Below, piece by piece: positions 24,474 through 33,717 of a stretch of 33,717 nucleotides of DNA (position 1 is the first letter of the stretch; each line of letters opens with the position of its first letter). The notes beneath the pieces are model-generated. The model did not search any database, was not told where the DNA came from, and saw only the letters and a program-made list of their open reading frames with translations. The stretch lies in contig MHWY01000004.1 of the NCBI GenBank assembly GCA_001824295.1, forward strand, positions 47,095 to 80,811, in the 5' to 3' direction. This DNA comes from Candidatus Zambryskibacteria bacterium RIFOXYD1_FULL_40_13. GTDB lineage: Bacteria > Patescibacteriota > Minisyncoccia > Phycocordibacterales > DATDWN01. A program made the translations under genes and the position numbers.

Positions 24474-25670
24474 ATGAACATACACAACATGCAAGGAAAA
24501 AATTTTAAAAAAAGAGTACTTATATTCTCTACTGCCTATTACCCTTTTGTTGGTGGAGCCGAGGTTGCGGTCAAAGAAATCACCGATAGATTGTCTCGGG
24601 ATTTTGAGTTTGACCTTATAACAGGTAGATTCAATCGTGATCTGCCAGCCGTAGAAAAAATAGGTGCAGTGACGGTATATCGTGTCGGTATTGGAAGAAC
24701 AATGTTTGATAAACTCGTTCTTCCTTTTCGAGGAGCTTTTCTTGCCCGTAAATTAAACAAGAGATTTAATTATTACTGTTTGTGGGGGGTTATGGTTACA
24801 TTTGGCAGTGGGGCAGGTTACCTGTTTAACATTTTGCAGGGCTTAACTGGCAAGAAAAAAGTACCGATAATTCTGACTTTGCAGGAGGGAGATTCGGAGA
24901 ATCACTTACAGTATAAATGGGGTGGGCTTATTGCTCTTTCTTGGAGACTGGCTCTAGGTCAAACCAGCTTTTTGACTGGGATAAGTAATTTCTTATTGAA
25001 TCGTGCCAAGAAACACGGATATGGTGGCAGGTTCGCTCTGGTTCCAAACGGAGTAGACTTGGCTGTTTTTTCACAGGAAGTCGGTCCAAGGACGAGAGAG
25101 GAAATAAGAATTCGTCTTGGAAAAAAGTCGGGGGATATTTTTCTTGTTACAAGCGGTCGCTTGACTCACAAGAATGGTGTTGATGATGTTATCTCTGCTT
25201 TGGTTTCTCTACCAAAACATATAAGTTTTATTATTATAGGCAAAGGGGACGGTGGTATTGAGTTACAAAAAGAGGCAAACAAACTAGGTGTGGCAGACAG
25301 GGTAAAATTTTTGGGATTTCTGTCTTACAAAGATATACCGAAATACTTTGCAGTAGGCGATATTTTTATTAGACCAAGTCGTTCGGAAGGTTTCGGAAAC
25401 TCATTTATTGAAGCTATGGCTAGCGGTTTACCTGTTATTGCTACACCAGTTGGGGGTATTCCAGATTTCATAGATGACAGGGAGACAGGTGTTTTTTGTT
25501 CGCCAGATTGCCCACAAAGTATTGTTAAGGCGGTTAACTCGCTTTTGGAAAACGAGTCTCTCAGAAAGAGGGTAGTAGGAAAAGCATATGCCCGCGTGAA
25601 CGAGCGTTATGGCTGGGACAATATAGCTTCGCAGATGAAAACTGTATTTGATCAACTTTCAACCTTATAA
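24474..25670 (+). CDS. Glycosyltransferase family 4
   Basis: YYPFVGGAEVAVKEI and RPSRSEGFGNSFIEAMASGLPVIATPVGGIPDFI. Confidence 0.9.
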   Translation: MNIHNMQGKNFKKRVLIFSTAYYPFVGGAEVAVKEITDRLSRDFEFDLITGRFNRDLPAVEKIGAVTVYRVGIGRTMFDKLVLPFRGAFLARKLNKRFNYYCLWGVMVTFGSGAGYLFNILQGLTGKKKVPIILTLQEGDSENHLQYKWGGLIALSWRLALGQTSFLTGISNFLLNRAKKHGYGGRFALVPNGVDLAVFSQEVGPRTREEIRIRLGKKSGDIFLVTSGRLTHKNGVDDVISALVSLPKHISFIIIGKGDGGIELQKEANKLGVADRVKFLGFLSYKDIPKYFAVGDIFIRPSRSEGFGNSFIEAMASGLPVIATPVGGIPDFIDDRETGVFCSPDCPQSIVKAVNSLLENESLRKRVVGKAYARVNERYGWDNIASQMKTVFDQLSTL

Positions 25671-25675
25671 ACTTT

Positions 25676-26698
25676 ATGGACTCCAACCTAAACATTTTAA
25701 TTACAACAGGTATATATCCACCAAAGATTGGTGGTCCGGCTCAATATGCGAAAAATTTAAAGATTACGCTAGAGAACATGGGCAACAGTGTTTCCGTTAA
25801 AACCTTCTCTGTTGAGGACTATCTACCTACTGGAATAAGACACATCTTCTTCTTCTTCAAAATAATACCCCGCGTGATAAAAAGTGATGTGGTTATTATT
25901 CTTGATACCTTTTCAGCTGGGTTACCGACAGTTCTAGCATGTAAGCTTTTCGGCAAGAAGTCTATTGTGAGGACGGGTGGGGATTTTCTCTGGGAGCAGT
26001 ATGTTGAGAGAACGGGTAAAAAAGTGTTACTAAGAAACTTTTATAAAGATGAACGACACAATTTTTCAAAGAAGGAGAACATAATCCTCAGTCTTTCCAA
26101 GTGGACCCTACTAAACACTTCTGCTGTTGTATTTTCAACAGAGTGGCAGAGAGACATATTTATGGATGTTTACAATCTACAAAAACAAAAAATATATATC
26201 GTAGAAAACTATTATGGTGTGAAAGAGACTGGTCTTTTACCCCAAGGTAAAATCTTTATAGCATCAACAAGAAATTTGAGGTGGAAAAATATTAATATGC
26301 TGAAAAGGGTTTTTGATAAGGTTAGATTACAACATCCGGAGGCTATTCTCTTTCTAGACAATGTTTCTTTTCCTGATTTTATGAATAAGATAAAAAATTG
26401 TTATGCGGTTCTTCAGGTTTCCTTGGGGGACATTAGTCCAAACCTTATACTGGACGCCATAAGGTATGGCAAGCCGTTTATTTGTACAAAAGAGGTTGGA
26501 ATTTTACCTAGGATTTCGGATGCGGGAATTTTCGTAGACCCACTTAATGAAGCTGAGGTGGAGAGGGCCATTTTGACCCTACTTGGTGAGGCGGAATATA
26601 GAAAAGCCAAAGAAAAAGTAGAAAACTTTTCTTTTGTGCATACATGGAATGATATAGCTCACGAATTTATTCAAATTACTAATTTTCTAAAAAAATGA
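25676..26698 (+). CDS. Glycosyltransferase, GT4-like
   Basis: GIYPPKIGGPAQYAKNLK N-terminus; SPNLILDAIRYGKPFICTKEVGI. Confidence 0.8.
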   Translation: MDSNLNILITTGIYPPKIGGPAQYAKNLKITLENMGNSVSVKTFSVEDYLPTGIRHIFFFFKIIPRVIKSDVVIILDTFSAGLPTVLACKLFGKKSIVRTGGDFLWEQYVERTGKKVLLRNFYKDERHNFSKKENIILSLSKWTLLNTSAVVFSTEWQRDIFMDVYNLQKQKIYIVENYYGVKETGLLPQGKIFIASTRNLRWKNINMLKRVFDKVRLQHPEAILFLDNVSFPDFMNKIKNCYAVLQVSLGDISPNLILDAIRYGKPFICTKEVGILPRISDAGIFVDPLNEAEVERAILTLLGEAEYRKAKEKVENFSFVHTWNDIAHEFIQITNFLKK

Positions 26699-27837
26699 AG
26701 GTACTATCTATTAGCACAGACAGAAAACTATTTGAAAACGGAAGTCCTGTTCAAGTTAGAAATATTGAATATGCTTCAAAAATGAAGGAGTTGCATGTCG
26801 TTGTCTTTTCTCTGAAAAAACTTGGTTTAAAACCTCAAAAAATAGGGAATCTGTTTATATACCCGACAAGTTCCTTAAGTCGTTGGCTTTATGTCTTTGG
26901 GGCCTATTATCTTGCCAAAAAAATTGTGGCTGAAAATGGGTTCTTGCCCGGAGAGTCAGTCATATCTACTCAAGATCCCTTTGAAACGGGGCTGGTTGGT
27001 TTTTACTTGAAAAAGAAGTTTAAGCTTCCACTGCAACTTCAAAGCCATACTGACTTTTTTAGCCCCCTATTTGGAAAAACACTCCTGAATAAAATCAGAT
27101 TATTTATTGTAAAAAAAATTATAAGCACGGCAGATGGCTTTCGTGTCGTTAACCAATCCGTGGGTTTGTCTATCACCAAACATTTTCCAAATCTCAGTAT
27201 TAAGCCAGAGACATTACCTGTTTTTGTCGATACACAAAAGATTATGGACGCAGTGCCTAAAAGAGATATAAAAAAAGATTTTCCGCAATTTAAGTTTATA
27301 ATCTTTATGGCAAGTAGAATAACCCCAGAAAAGAATCTTGATACAGCTATACACGTTTTAAATAAAATTGTTGAACAGTTTTCTTATGTTGGGCTCGTTA
27401 TTGCTGGAGAAGGAGAGGAGAAGGTAAATCTAGAAAACCTAGCGAGGAAGTTGGGTGTGGCAGACAAAGTAGTTTTTATTGGATGGCAGGACGACTTAGT
27501 TTCATATTATAAGACTGCTGATGTGTTTTTACTTACATCAGAATACGAGGGATATGGGATGACTCTGATAGAGGCAGGGGCGAGCGGTTCAGCTATTGTC
27601 ACGACAAAAGTCGGGGTGGCTGATACAGACCTGTTTGTAAACGGCAAAAATTCTTATGTCTGCCCGCCATGGGATACAGAGTGCCTTTTTCATTCTGTTT
27701 TGGGGCTCATAATGGATGACAAAAAAAGAGAGTTGTTTAAACAAGAGATGCAGGATAGTATTAGAAAAATATCAATAACCAAAGAAGAATATATTGCAAA
27801 GTATGTTAGTCTTCTTCAGAATTTGTCAGAAAAATAA
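26695..27837 (+). CDS. Glycosyltransferase family 4
   Basis: ASRITPEKNLDTAIHVL, IAGEGEEK, TSEYEGYGMTLIEAGASGSAIVTTKVG. ATGA overlap with the previous gene. Confidence 0.9.
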   Translation: MKVLSISTDRKLFENGSPVQVRNIEYASKMKELHVVVFSLKKLGLKPQKIGNLFIYPTSSLSRWLYVFGAYYLAKKIVAENGFLPGESVISTQDPFETGLVGFYLKKKFKLPLQLQSHTDFFSPLFGKTLLNKIRLFIVKKIISTADGFRVVNQSVGLSITKHFPNLSIKPETLPVFVDTQKIMDAVPKRDIKKDFPQFKFIIFMASRITPEKNLDTAIHVLNKIVEQFSYVGLVIAGEGEEKVNLENLARKLGVADKVVFIGWQDDLVSYYKTADVFLLTSEYEGYGMTLIEAGASGSAIVTTKVGVADTDLFVNGKNSYVCPPWDTECLFHSVLGLIMDDKKRELFKQEMQDSIRKISITKEEYIAKYVSLLQNLSEK

Positions 27838-27838
27838 A

Positions 27839-28243
27839 ATGGAAATAATACAATATTTTATTAAACACAGGATTGTTAGATATGTTATTAGTGGTGGCAC
27901 AAGTGCTGTGGTAAGTCTTGTTTTATTCTTTATTTTGAATTCAAAGATTGGGGTTCATTATATAATTTCGTCAGTCATATCTTTTATTTTTGCATTTTTC
28001 GTCAGTTTTATTTTACAGAAATTTTGGACATTCAAGAGTCACGAAACTCAGGCGCACAAACAGATGGTTATGTATTTGGGTAATTCCTTGTTTGGCCTCG
28101 GTTTGAATACTGTCATTCTTTTTGTATGTGTACATTATTTGAAAATGTTGCCGTTGGTTGGACAGATTGTGGCGGGAGGATTAACTGCGTTTTGTACGTT
28201 TCAAATATCTCGCAGGTTTGTTTTTAATCAGGAAAATAAATGA
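27839..28243 (+). CDS. GtrA-like membrane protein
   Basis: Four TM segments; RYVISGGTSAVVSL and FVSFILQKFWTF, as in GtrA/DPMS family proteins. Confidence 0.85.
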   Translation: MEIIQYFIKHRIVRYVISGGTSAVVSLVLFFILNSKIGVHYIISSVISFIFAFFVSFILQKFWTFKSHETQAHKQMVMYLGNSLFGLGLNTVILFVCVHYLKMLPLVGQIVAGGLTAFCTFQISRRFVFNQENK

Positions 28244-29283
28244 GACTATTAATCTTTACACAAAAAGTTGATAGTAGCGATTCGGTTTTAGGATTTTTTC
28301 ATTCCTGGCTTCTTGAGTTTGCAAAAAAGGTGGACCATGTTGCAGTGATTTGTCTGTACAAGGGTGAAGTTAGTTTGCCAGATAATGTTAATGTGTATTC
28401 TCTTGGAAAAGAAAGTGGTGTCTCAAAACTTTCATACCTGATAAATTTATTTAGACACGTACATAAACTTAGTGGTTCATACGACCGAGTCTTTATCCAC
28501 ATGAACCCAATCTACCTTGTTTTGTGTGGTCTGTATTTCAAGGCAAAGGGCATAAAAACATATTTGTGGTATGTTCACAGAAGTGTTGATTTTAAACTTC
28601 GCATTGCAACCATGTTTGCCGATAAGGTTTTTAGTTCAACCAAAGAAAGTTTTAAAATAAATACCAATAAGGTTGTTTGTTTGGGTCATGGAGTAGACAC
28701 AAATATTTTGTCGTACACCTCTCATCTTTATACCGGCAAGACACTCAGAATAGCCCATATCGGAAGAATCACCAAAATTAAAAATATAGAGACATTAATC
28801 GATGCAGGGTACCAACTGAAGCAAAAGGGGCTAGATGTGGAGATTGTATTGTTTGGGGAGTGTGCAACCGAGGTTGATAAAAATTATAAGGATAGTTTAC
28901 AGAAGATGATAGAAGAGAAAAGTATGAAAAACAACGTACAATTTGCCGGCAGTGTTTTATACAGGGATCTTCCCGCCCGTCTCTTTAACTGCCACATAAC
29001 TGTGAACCTTGCCCCCAGAGGAGGCATGGATAAGGCGGTTTTGGAGTCAATCCTGCTTGGAATGCCCGCATTTGTCTCAAATACGGCCTTTACGGGGGTT
29101 TTAGGGGAATATGTGGACTTATTCCTATACAAGCATAACGACTCCCTAGACCTCGCAGAGAAGATATATAGCTTTATATTTACTGCCCACGATCAGTATA
29201 TATTAGAGGCCCTAAATACCAGGGTTAGGAAGGACTATGGGCTCGGGAGGCTCATAGAAAAAATAATTTTAGAAATGAAATGA
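28240..29283 (+). CDS. Glycosyltransferase family 4
   Basis: RIAHIGRITKIKNIETLIDA, AGSVLYRDLPARLFNCHI, MDKAVLESILLGMPAFVSN. Confidence 0.85.
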   Translation: MRLLIFTQKVDSSDSVLGFFHSWLLEFAKKVDHVAVICLYKGEVSLPDNVNVYSLGKESGVSKLSYLINLFRHVHKLSGSYDRVFIHMNPIYLVLCGLYFKAKGIKTYLWYVHRSVDFKLRIATMFADKVFSSTKESFKINTNKVVCLGHGVDTNILSYTSHLYTGKTLRIAHIGRITKIKNIETLIDAGYQLKQKGLDVEIVLFGECATEVDKNYKDSLQKMIEEKSMKNNVQFAGSVLYRDLPARLFNCHITVNLAPRGGMDKAVLESILLGMPAFVSNTAFTGVLGEYVDLFLYKHNDSLDLAEKIYSFIFTAHDQYILEALNTRVRKDYGLGRLIEKIILEMK

Positions 29284-30323
29284 AAGTCTGCTATTTTGGA
29301 ATATACGATTCAGAATATAGTAGAAACAAAATTTTAATTTCTGGTTTAAGGCAGAATGGTGTGGAGGTTTTAGAGTGCAAGTCCAACAAGTCTGGGTTTT
29401 CTAAATATTTTGACTTGGTTAAAAAACATTGGTCATTAAGAAAAAGTTATGATGTTATGGTTGTGGGCTATCCGGGTTTTCAGTCGGTGATATTGGCAAA
29501 GTTTATAACTAGCAAGCCTATTATATTTGATGCCTTTGTTTCAATGTACGATTCAATGGTTTTGGACAGAAAACAGGTCTCCAGTGGAAGTCTGAAAGCA
29601 AAATACTTTTGGCTACTTGATAAGATTTCTCTCAGTATTTCAGATGTCATTTTATTTGATACGAATGAACACATAGAATTTGTTTCAAGGGAATTTGGTA
29701 TAAATAAAAATAAATTTAAAAGGATATTTGTCGGTGCCGACAGTAGCATTTTCTATCCTAGAAATAATAAAAGAGAATCAGGTGTATTTAAAGTTGTTTT
29801 TTATGGTCACTATATACCACTACAGGGTACTGAGTATATTTTAGAGGCCACAAAAATATTAGAAAACCAAAAAGATATTACGTTTGAAATAATAGGCGAT
29901 GGTCCAGGAAGGAAAAAGGCGGTGGATTCGTTGCAATTTACAAATGTAAATTTTGTTAAAAATATTTCACTGCAAGAACTTTCAGAAAAAATAGCAACAA
30001 GTGACGTGTGTTTGGGTATATTTGGAAATACAGACAAAGCGAGGAGGGTGATACCCAACAAAGTTTTTGAGTGTGTAGCGATGAAAAAACCCGTCATAAC
30101 CGCAGATACCCCCGCTTTAAGGGAATTATTTAGTGATAATGAGATTTTTATGGTGGATATATCAAATCCACAGAAGATAGCCGAGGCCATACTAAGAGTG
30201 AAGTCCGACCCAAAGGAAGCGGAGTTGTTTGCGGGCAGGGCTTATGATAAATTTACTTTTACGGTTTTGCCAGAGAAACTAGGTTTTGAATTAAAGAAAA
30301 TAATAAATGAACATATACAATAA
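29280..30323 (+). CDS. Glycosyltransferase family 4
   Basis: VVFYGHYIPLQGTEYILEATKIL, RRVIPNKVFECVAMKKPVITADTPALRELF. Confidence 0.88.
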   Translation: MKVCYFGIYDSEYSRNKILISGLRQNGVEVLECKSNKSGFSKYFDLVKKHWSLRKSYDVMVVGYPGFQSVILAKFITSKPIIFDAFVSMYDSMVLDRKQVSSGSLKAKYFWLLDKISLSISDVILFDTNEHIEFVSREFGINKNKFKRIFVGADSSIFYPRNNKRESGVFKVVFYGHYIPLQGTEYILEATKILENQKDITFEIIGDGPGRKKAVDSLQFTNVNFVKNISLQELSEKIATSDVCLGIFGNTDKARRVIPNKVFECVAMKKPVITADTPALRELFSDNEIFMVDISNPQKIAEAILRVKSDPKEAELFAGRAYDKFTFTVLPEKLGFELKKIINEHIQ

Positions 30324-30969
30324 TATAAAATTAGCAAATTTCAACTACGATTCTTATTGGCAAGGGAGGGATTTTAAGATTAGAAACAAACTTTTTGAGA
30401 GAGAAGTGATTTTTTCTGATTGGATAAAAGATAGAAGTAAGGTGCTAGATGTAGCAGTTGGCAACTCATATTTACCGGTCTATCTCAAGGAGAAAAAAGG
30501 TTGTGAGGTTGTTGTCTATGATTTGGTGCCAAAAGTTATAGATGAATATAAAAAACACGGAATCACAGCTGAGGCCAAAAGCATATACGATACAGCCAAG
30601 GAAACAAACATAAAATACGACTATATTGTTATGAGTGAAATATTGGAGCACCTACCCACCCCAGAAGATACTATTGTACAAATATCTAAACTGACTGATT
30701 ACTTGGTTATTTCAATACCAAACTCAGCATTTTATCGTTTTAGATTGCAACTATTGTTTGGAAGATTTTTCAAACAATGGGTGCACCATCCGTCCGAGCA
30801 TTTGCGTTTCTGGTCACACACAGATTTTCTAGATTGGTTCTCGTCTCTGGATCTTGAGGTTTTAAAAACCGAGGCCTCAAATGGTTTGGATATTGGCCCC
30901 TTAAAGTTGTTCAAGTATTTTCCGAATCTATTTGGGCATCAAATGTGTTATTTGGTTAAAAGAAAGTAA
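30307..30969 (+). CDS. Class I SAM-dependent methyltransferase
   Basis: KVLDVAVGNSYLPVYL and DYIVMSEILEHLPTPEDTI. Confidence 0.8.
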   Translation: MNIYNNIKLANFNYDSYWQGRDFKIRNKLFEREVIFSDWIKDRSKVLDVAVGNSYLPVYLKEKKGCEVVVYDLVPKVIDEYKKHGITAEAKSIYDTAKETNIKYDYIVMSEILEHLPTPEDTIVQISKLTDYLVISIPNSAFYRFRLQLLFGRFFKQWVHHPSEHLRFWSHTDFLDWFSSLDLEVLKTEASNGLDIGPLKLFKYFPNLFGHQMCYLVKRK

Positions 30970-30970
30970 T

Positions 30971-31735
30971 ATGAAAATTGTTGCCATACTAAGAATAAAG
31001 AACGAAATATTGGTTATTAATAAATGCCTGGCGAAGCTTTCGGAGTTAGTTGATGAAATAATAGTTTTGGATAACGGTTCAACTGATGGAACGCAAAATG
31101 TTTATGTTAACTTTCCCAAAATTACCAAAATATTACATACCGAGGGTTATGACGAGGGACGTGACAAAGTGATGCTTTTGGATGAAGCAAGGAAAACAAA
31201 TCCAGATTGGATTCTCTGGATAGATGGGGACGAGGTTTTTGAGGATTCTTTCTCAAGAAAAGTTATAGATATATATATGGCTTCTTCCAACAGTAGAATA
31301 TATTTTAGGATGTTCAATTTTTGGTTGAGTTTTGAGAGGTTTCGTGTTGATGGTCCAAACTACTTATATACACTTCATCCACAAAGAAGTATGTGGCGCA
31401 ATACTGAGTCCGCATATTTTATTAACACAAAAATGCACAACGGGGACATTCAAGGCATTACAGGAAAAACATATATTTCTCCATATCGCTTGAAGCATTA
31501 TGGTTATGCTGATGCAAAAAAAATGAAAGAGAAATATGATAGATACATTTTAGAAGATAACACTGGCAAGCGAAACTACTCTCATCTTGACCCTAACCAA
31601 CCTTTCAAATCGATCAGGTTTAGGGAGTATGAGAATGTTTATGTAAACATGCTCTATGTCTATACATTTAAATATGTATGCCAAGTACTGTGGATTATAG
31701 AAAGACTCAGACTAAAGCTTGTTAAAATTTTCTGA
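30971..31735 (+). CDS. Glycosyltransferase family 2
   Basis: KIVAILRIKNE, IIVLDNGSTDGTQ, WILWIDGDEVFE. Confidence 0.88.
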   Translation: MKIVAILRIKNEILVINKCLAKLSELVDEIIVLDNGSTDGTQNVYVNFPKITKILHTEGYDEGRDKVMLLDEARKTNPDWILWIDGDEVFEDSFSRKVIDIYMASSNSRIYFRMFNFWLSFERFRVDGPNYLYTLHPQRSMWRNTESAYFINTKMHNGDIQGITGKTYISPYRLKHYGYADAKKMKEKYDRYILEDNTGKRNYSHLDPNQPFKSIRFREYENVYVNMLYVYTFKYVCQVLWIIERLRLKLVKIF

Positions 31736-31745
31736 TAAACATATT

Positions 31746-32666
31746 ATGGTAAATGTTGAAAAAAATATTAACAAACCAGAATGCATAGTCTGTAAAACCA
31801 AGGCTGATTTCTTTCTAATAAAAGACGATTTTAATTTTTATAAATGCTCACAATGTGGACTTGTTTTTGTTTATCCACAACCATCCAAGGAGACAATAGC
31901 GAATGATATATATTCTGAGAAATCTGGGTATCAAGGAAACAAAAGTAAGACTCTGGTTGGCACGATTCCAACATTAAAGCAGGAAAAAGTTTTAAATTGG
32001 CTGTCAAAGCAGAAAAAAGGGAAGCTTTTGGATATTGGGTGTTCAAATGGTGAATTTATGTGGTTAGTGAAGTCTCTTGGTTTTGATGTTGTTGGGGTTG
32101 AGTTAAACAAGCGTACTGCAGATATTGCAAGGGTCAACGGACTCAATGTGTTTTCTGGATTTCTTGAGGAAGCCAATTTCCCTCCCGCTTCATTTGATTA
32201 TATCTACATGGGAGACTTGATTGAGCATGTAAGTGACCCCGTTGCTCTGGTAAAAGAGGTTCGAAAATTACTTCAACCGAACGGTCAGGTGGTTATTGTT
32301 ACTCCAAACTTAGATTGTTTCTGGTCAAAATCAACATTTCTACTACATAAGTGGTTTGGAATACCCTGGTCATCCTTAACTCCACCACACCACCTTTTTC
32401 AGTTTTCAACTGGTAACTTAAATCTACTTTTGTCTCAAGAGGGTTTTGGTTTGTTGCTAAATATGTATGATAGACCGCCACGTTTGCTATATGAGCTTGG
32501 TTCTCTCCATCTTTTGAAACAGGTCAAGATTAAGAAAACCATTTTCTCACTTGTCTTTATGATTATTTCTTTTATTTTGTATGTTTTGCTTTATTTGTTT
32601 GACTACATTTTGAATCCGCTTTTGTCGAAAAACAATTCAGTTATCGCTATGTATAAGGTGATATAA
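31746..32666 (+). CDS. Class I SAM methyltransferase with N-terminal zinc-ribbon-like CxxC pairs
   Basis: CIVCKTKADF...FYKCSQCGLVFVYPQPS, then LLDIGCSNGEFMWLVKSLGFDVVGVELN. Confidence 0.88.
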   Translation: MVNVEKNINKPECIVCKTKADFFLIKDDFNFYKCSQCGLVFVYPQPSKETIANDIYSEKSGYQGNKSKTLVGTIPTLKQEKVLNWLSKQKKGKLLDIGCSNGEFMWLVKSLGFDVVGVELNKRTADIARVNGLNVFSGFLEEANFPPASFDYIYMGDLIEHVSDPVALVKEVRKLLQPNGQVVIVTPNLDCFWSKSTFLLHKWFGIPWSSLTPPHHLFQFSTGNLNLLLSQEGFGLLLNMYDRPPRLLYELGSLHLLKQVKIKKTIFSLVFMIISFILYVLLYLFDYILNPLLSKNNSVIAMYKVI

Positions 32667-32677
32667 TACTAGATATG
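32662..32677 (+). promoter_or_regulatory. Internal leaderless promoter -10 element
   Basis: TATAAT (32662-32667), 7 nt, ATG 32675. Confidence 0.5.
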
Positions 32678-33717
32678 TACAAGGTATATTGTGGAAAAAT
32701 ATTTGAGAAAAAGCAGATTATAGAGCTCCTTAGTCCGAATCTTTCTGGTCCACGTTGGGGTTTGTGGGACGAAAAATTACCGACTTTATCGGAGAGGGTT
32801 GTGGAGGTGGTCTCTGTGCCAGAAGAAGCTGACTTTTTTCTCTTGCCCCATAACTATAATCACCTATTAAACGAGGGTGAACATGTGACTAAATTTGCCG
32901 AAGAGGCTAGAAACCTTGGAAAAAAAGTTGTCATATTTTTTCCTGGTGATTCTGACGCCCACCTTCAATTTTCCAACGCAGTTGTTTTCAGAAATTCTCA
33001 GTATAAAAGTCGATTATTGCCGAACGAGATAATTCTTCCTGGCTATGTTGAGGATTTGGGTAGTGGGGGAATTTCTCCAAAACTAAAAGAGGTCTCGGAG
33101 ACCCCAACTGTCGGTTTTTGTGGTTGGGCAGATTTCAAAACAATAAAGCATCGTTTGATATCCATGGTAAAGGTTGGTATAAGTACACTTCAATATTTTC
33201 TTGGAGATAAGGAATCCTTGGTGCGTCGAAAGGGAATATGGTGGAGGATAAAATTGTTGCGTATCTTAGCAAAGAGCAATAAGGTAAAAAGTAATTTTAT
33301 TATTCGCAAAAGCTATTCTGGCAGTCAGAAAACAATAGAGCTTAGTCCAGAACAAGCCAGGAAAGAGTATGTGGAGAATATTATACAAAGTGATTTTACC
33401 CTCTGTGTTAAGGGTGACGGTAATTTTTCAACTAGGTTTTTTGAGACTATTTCTTTGGGTCGTATTCCACTTTTTATCGACACAGATTGCCCGTTGCCTT
33501 TGGACGGGACAATTGACTATTCAAAGTTTATATTTAGGGTTGATTACAAGAATATAAAAGAACTACCAGAATTATTGACAGACTTTTATCGCAATCTATC
33601 AGAAGAACAATTTGTAGTAATGCAAAAACAGGCCAGGGAAACCTTCGAAAAATATTTGAGAATAGATTCTTTTCTTCAATATGTTTTTACTCCAGATTTT
33701 ATCGGCCCTTATCTTTC
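32675..33717 (+). CDS. Exostosin/GT47-like glycosyltransferase, 3'-truncated by the window edge
   Basis: Absent from the supplied ORF track because it has no stop in the window. Reads MYKVYCGKIFEKKQ...EEADFFLLPHNYN...FTLCVKGDGNFSTRFFETISLGRIPLFIDTDCPLP. Confidence 0.8.
   Translation, partial: MYKVYCGKIFEKKQIIELLSPNLSGPRWGLWDEKLPTLSERVVEVVSVPEEADFFLLPHNYNHLLNEGEHVTKFAEEARNLGKKVVIFFPGDSDAHLQFSNAVVFRNSQYKSRLLPNEIILPGYVEDLGSGGISPKLKEVSETPTVGFCGWADFKTIKHRLISMVKVGISTLQYFLGDKESLVRRKGIWWRIKLLRILAKSNKVKSNFIIRKSYSGSQKTIELSPEQARKEYVENIIQSDFTLCVKGDGNFSTRFFETISLGRIPLFIDTDCPLPLDGTIDYSKFIFRVDYKNIKELPELLTDFYRNLSEEQFVVMQKQARETFEKYLRIDSFLQYVFTPDFIGPYL

Noticed and set aside
24-33717. UGA recoding (as in Gracilibacteria/Absconditabacteria)
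   Set aside because: TGA is used as a true stop at several gene ends, including ATGA overlaps, and no in-frame TGA readthrough is needed.

Overview
AT-rich bacterial window, most likely from a Patescibacteria/CPR (Parcubacteria-like) genome. I infer this from the divergent 16S with insertions, the minimal metabolism genes and the Cys-rich surface proteins. From left to right it contains: a vWA protein cut by the left edge; a RodA/FtsW-type SEDS protein; a convergent hypothetical gene and a GT4 glycosyltransferase on the minus strand; a polyprenyl-sugar phosphotransferase; three tandem large secreted proteins that share a C-terminal module ending in FxYxEF-COOH; secD-secF; an unlinked 16S rRNA gene with two repeat-built hairpin insertions and a precursor-processing stem; a GC-rich small membrane-protein gene; an interrupted tRNA-like copy followed by an intact tRNA-Ile(GAU) inside a long inverted repeat; a barrel-only pyruvate kinase; a DUF4015-like protein; a VirD4/TraD-like ATPase; and a polysaccharide glycosyltransferase/methyltransferase operon that runs off the right edge. 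The most striking observation is that the 16S 3' tail, aligned column by column with E. coli, has lost the CCUCC anti-Shine-Dalgarno. In parallel, most promoter-proximal genes have TATAAT-like -10 boxes only 6-10 nt before ATG (leaderless layout), while one small GC-rich gene carries a perfect GAGGAGGG. All calls come from reading the sequence; no database search was run.
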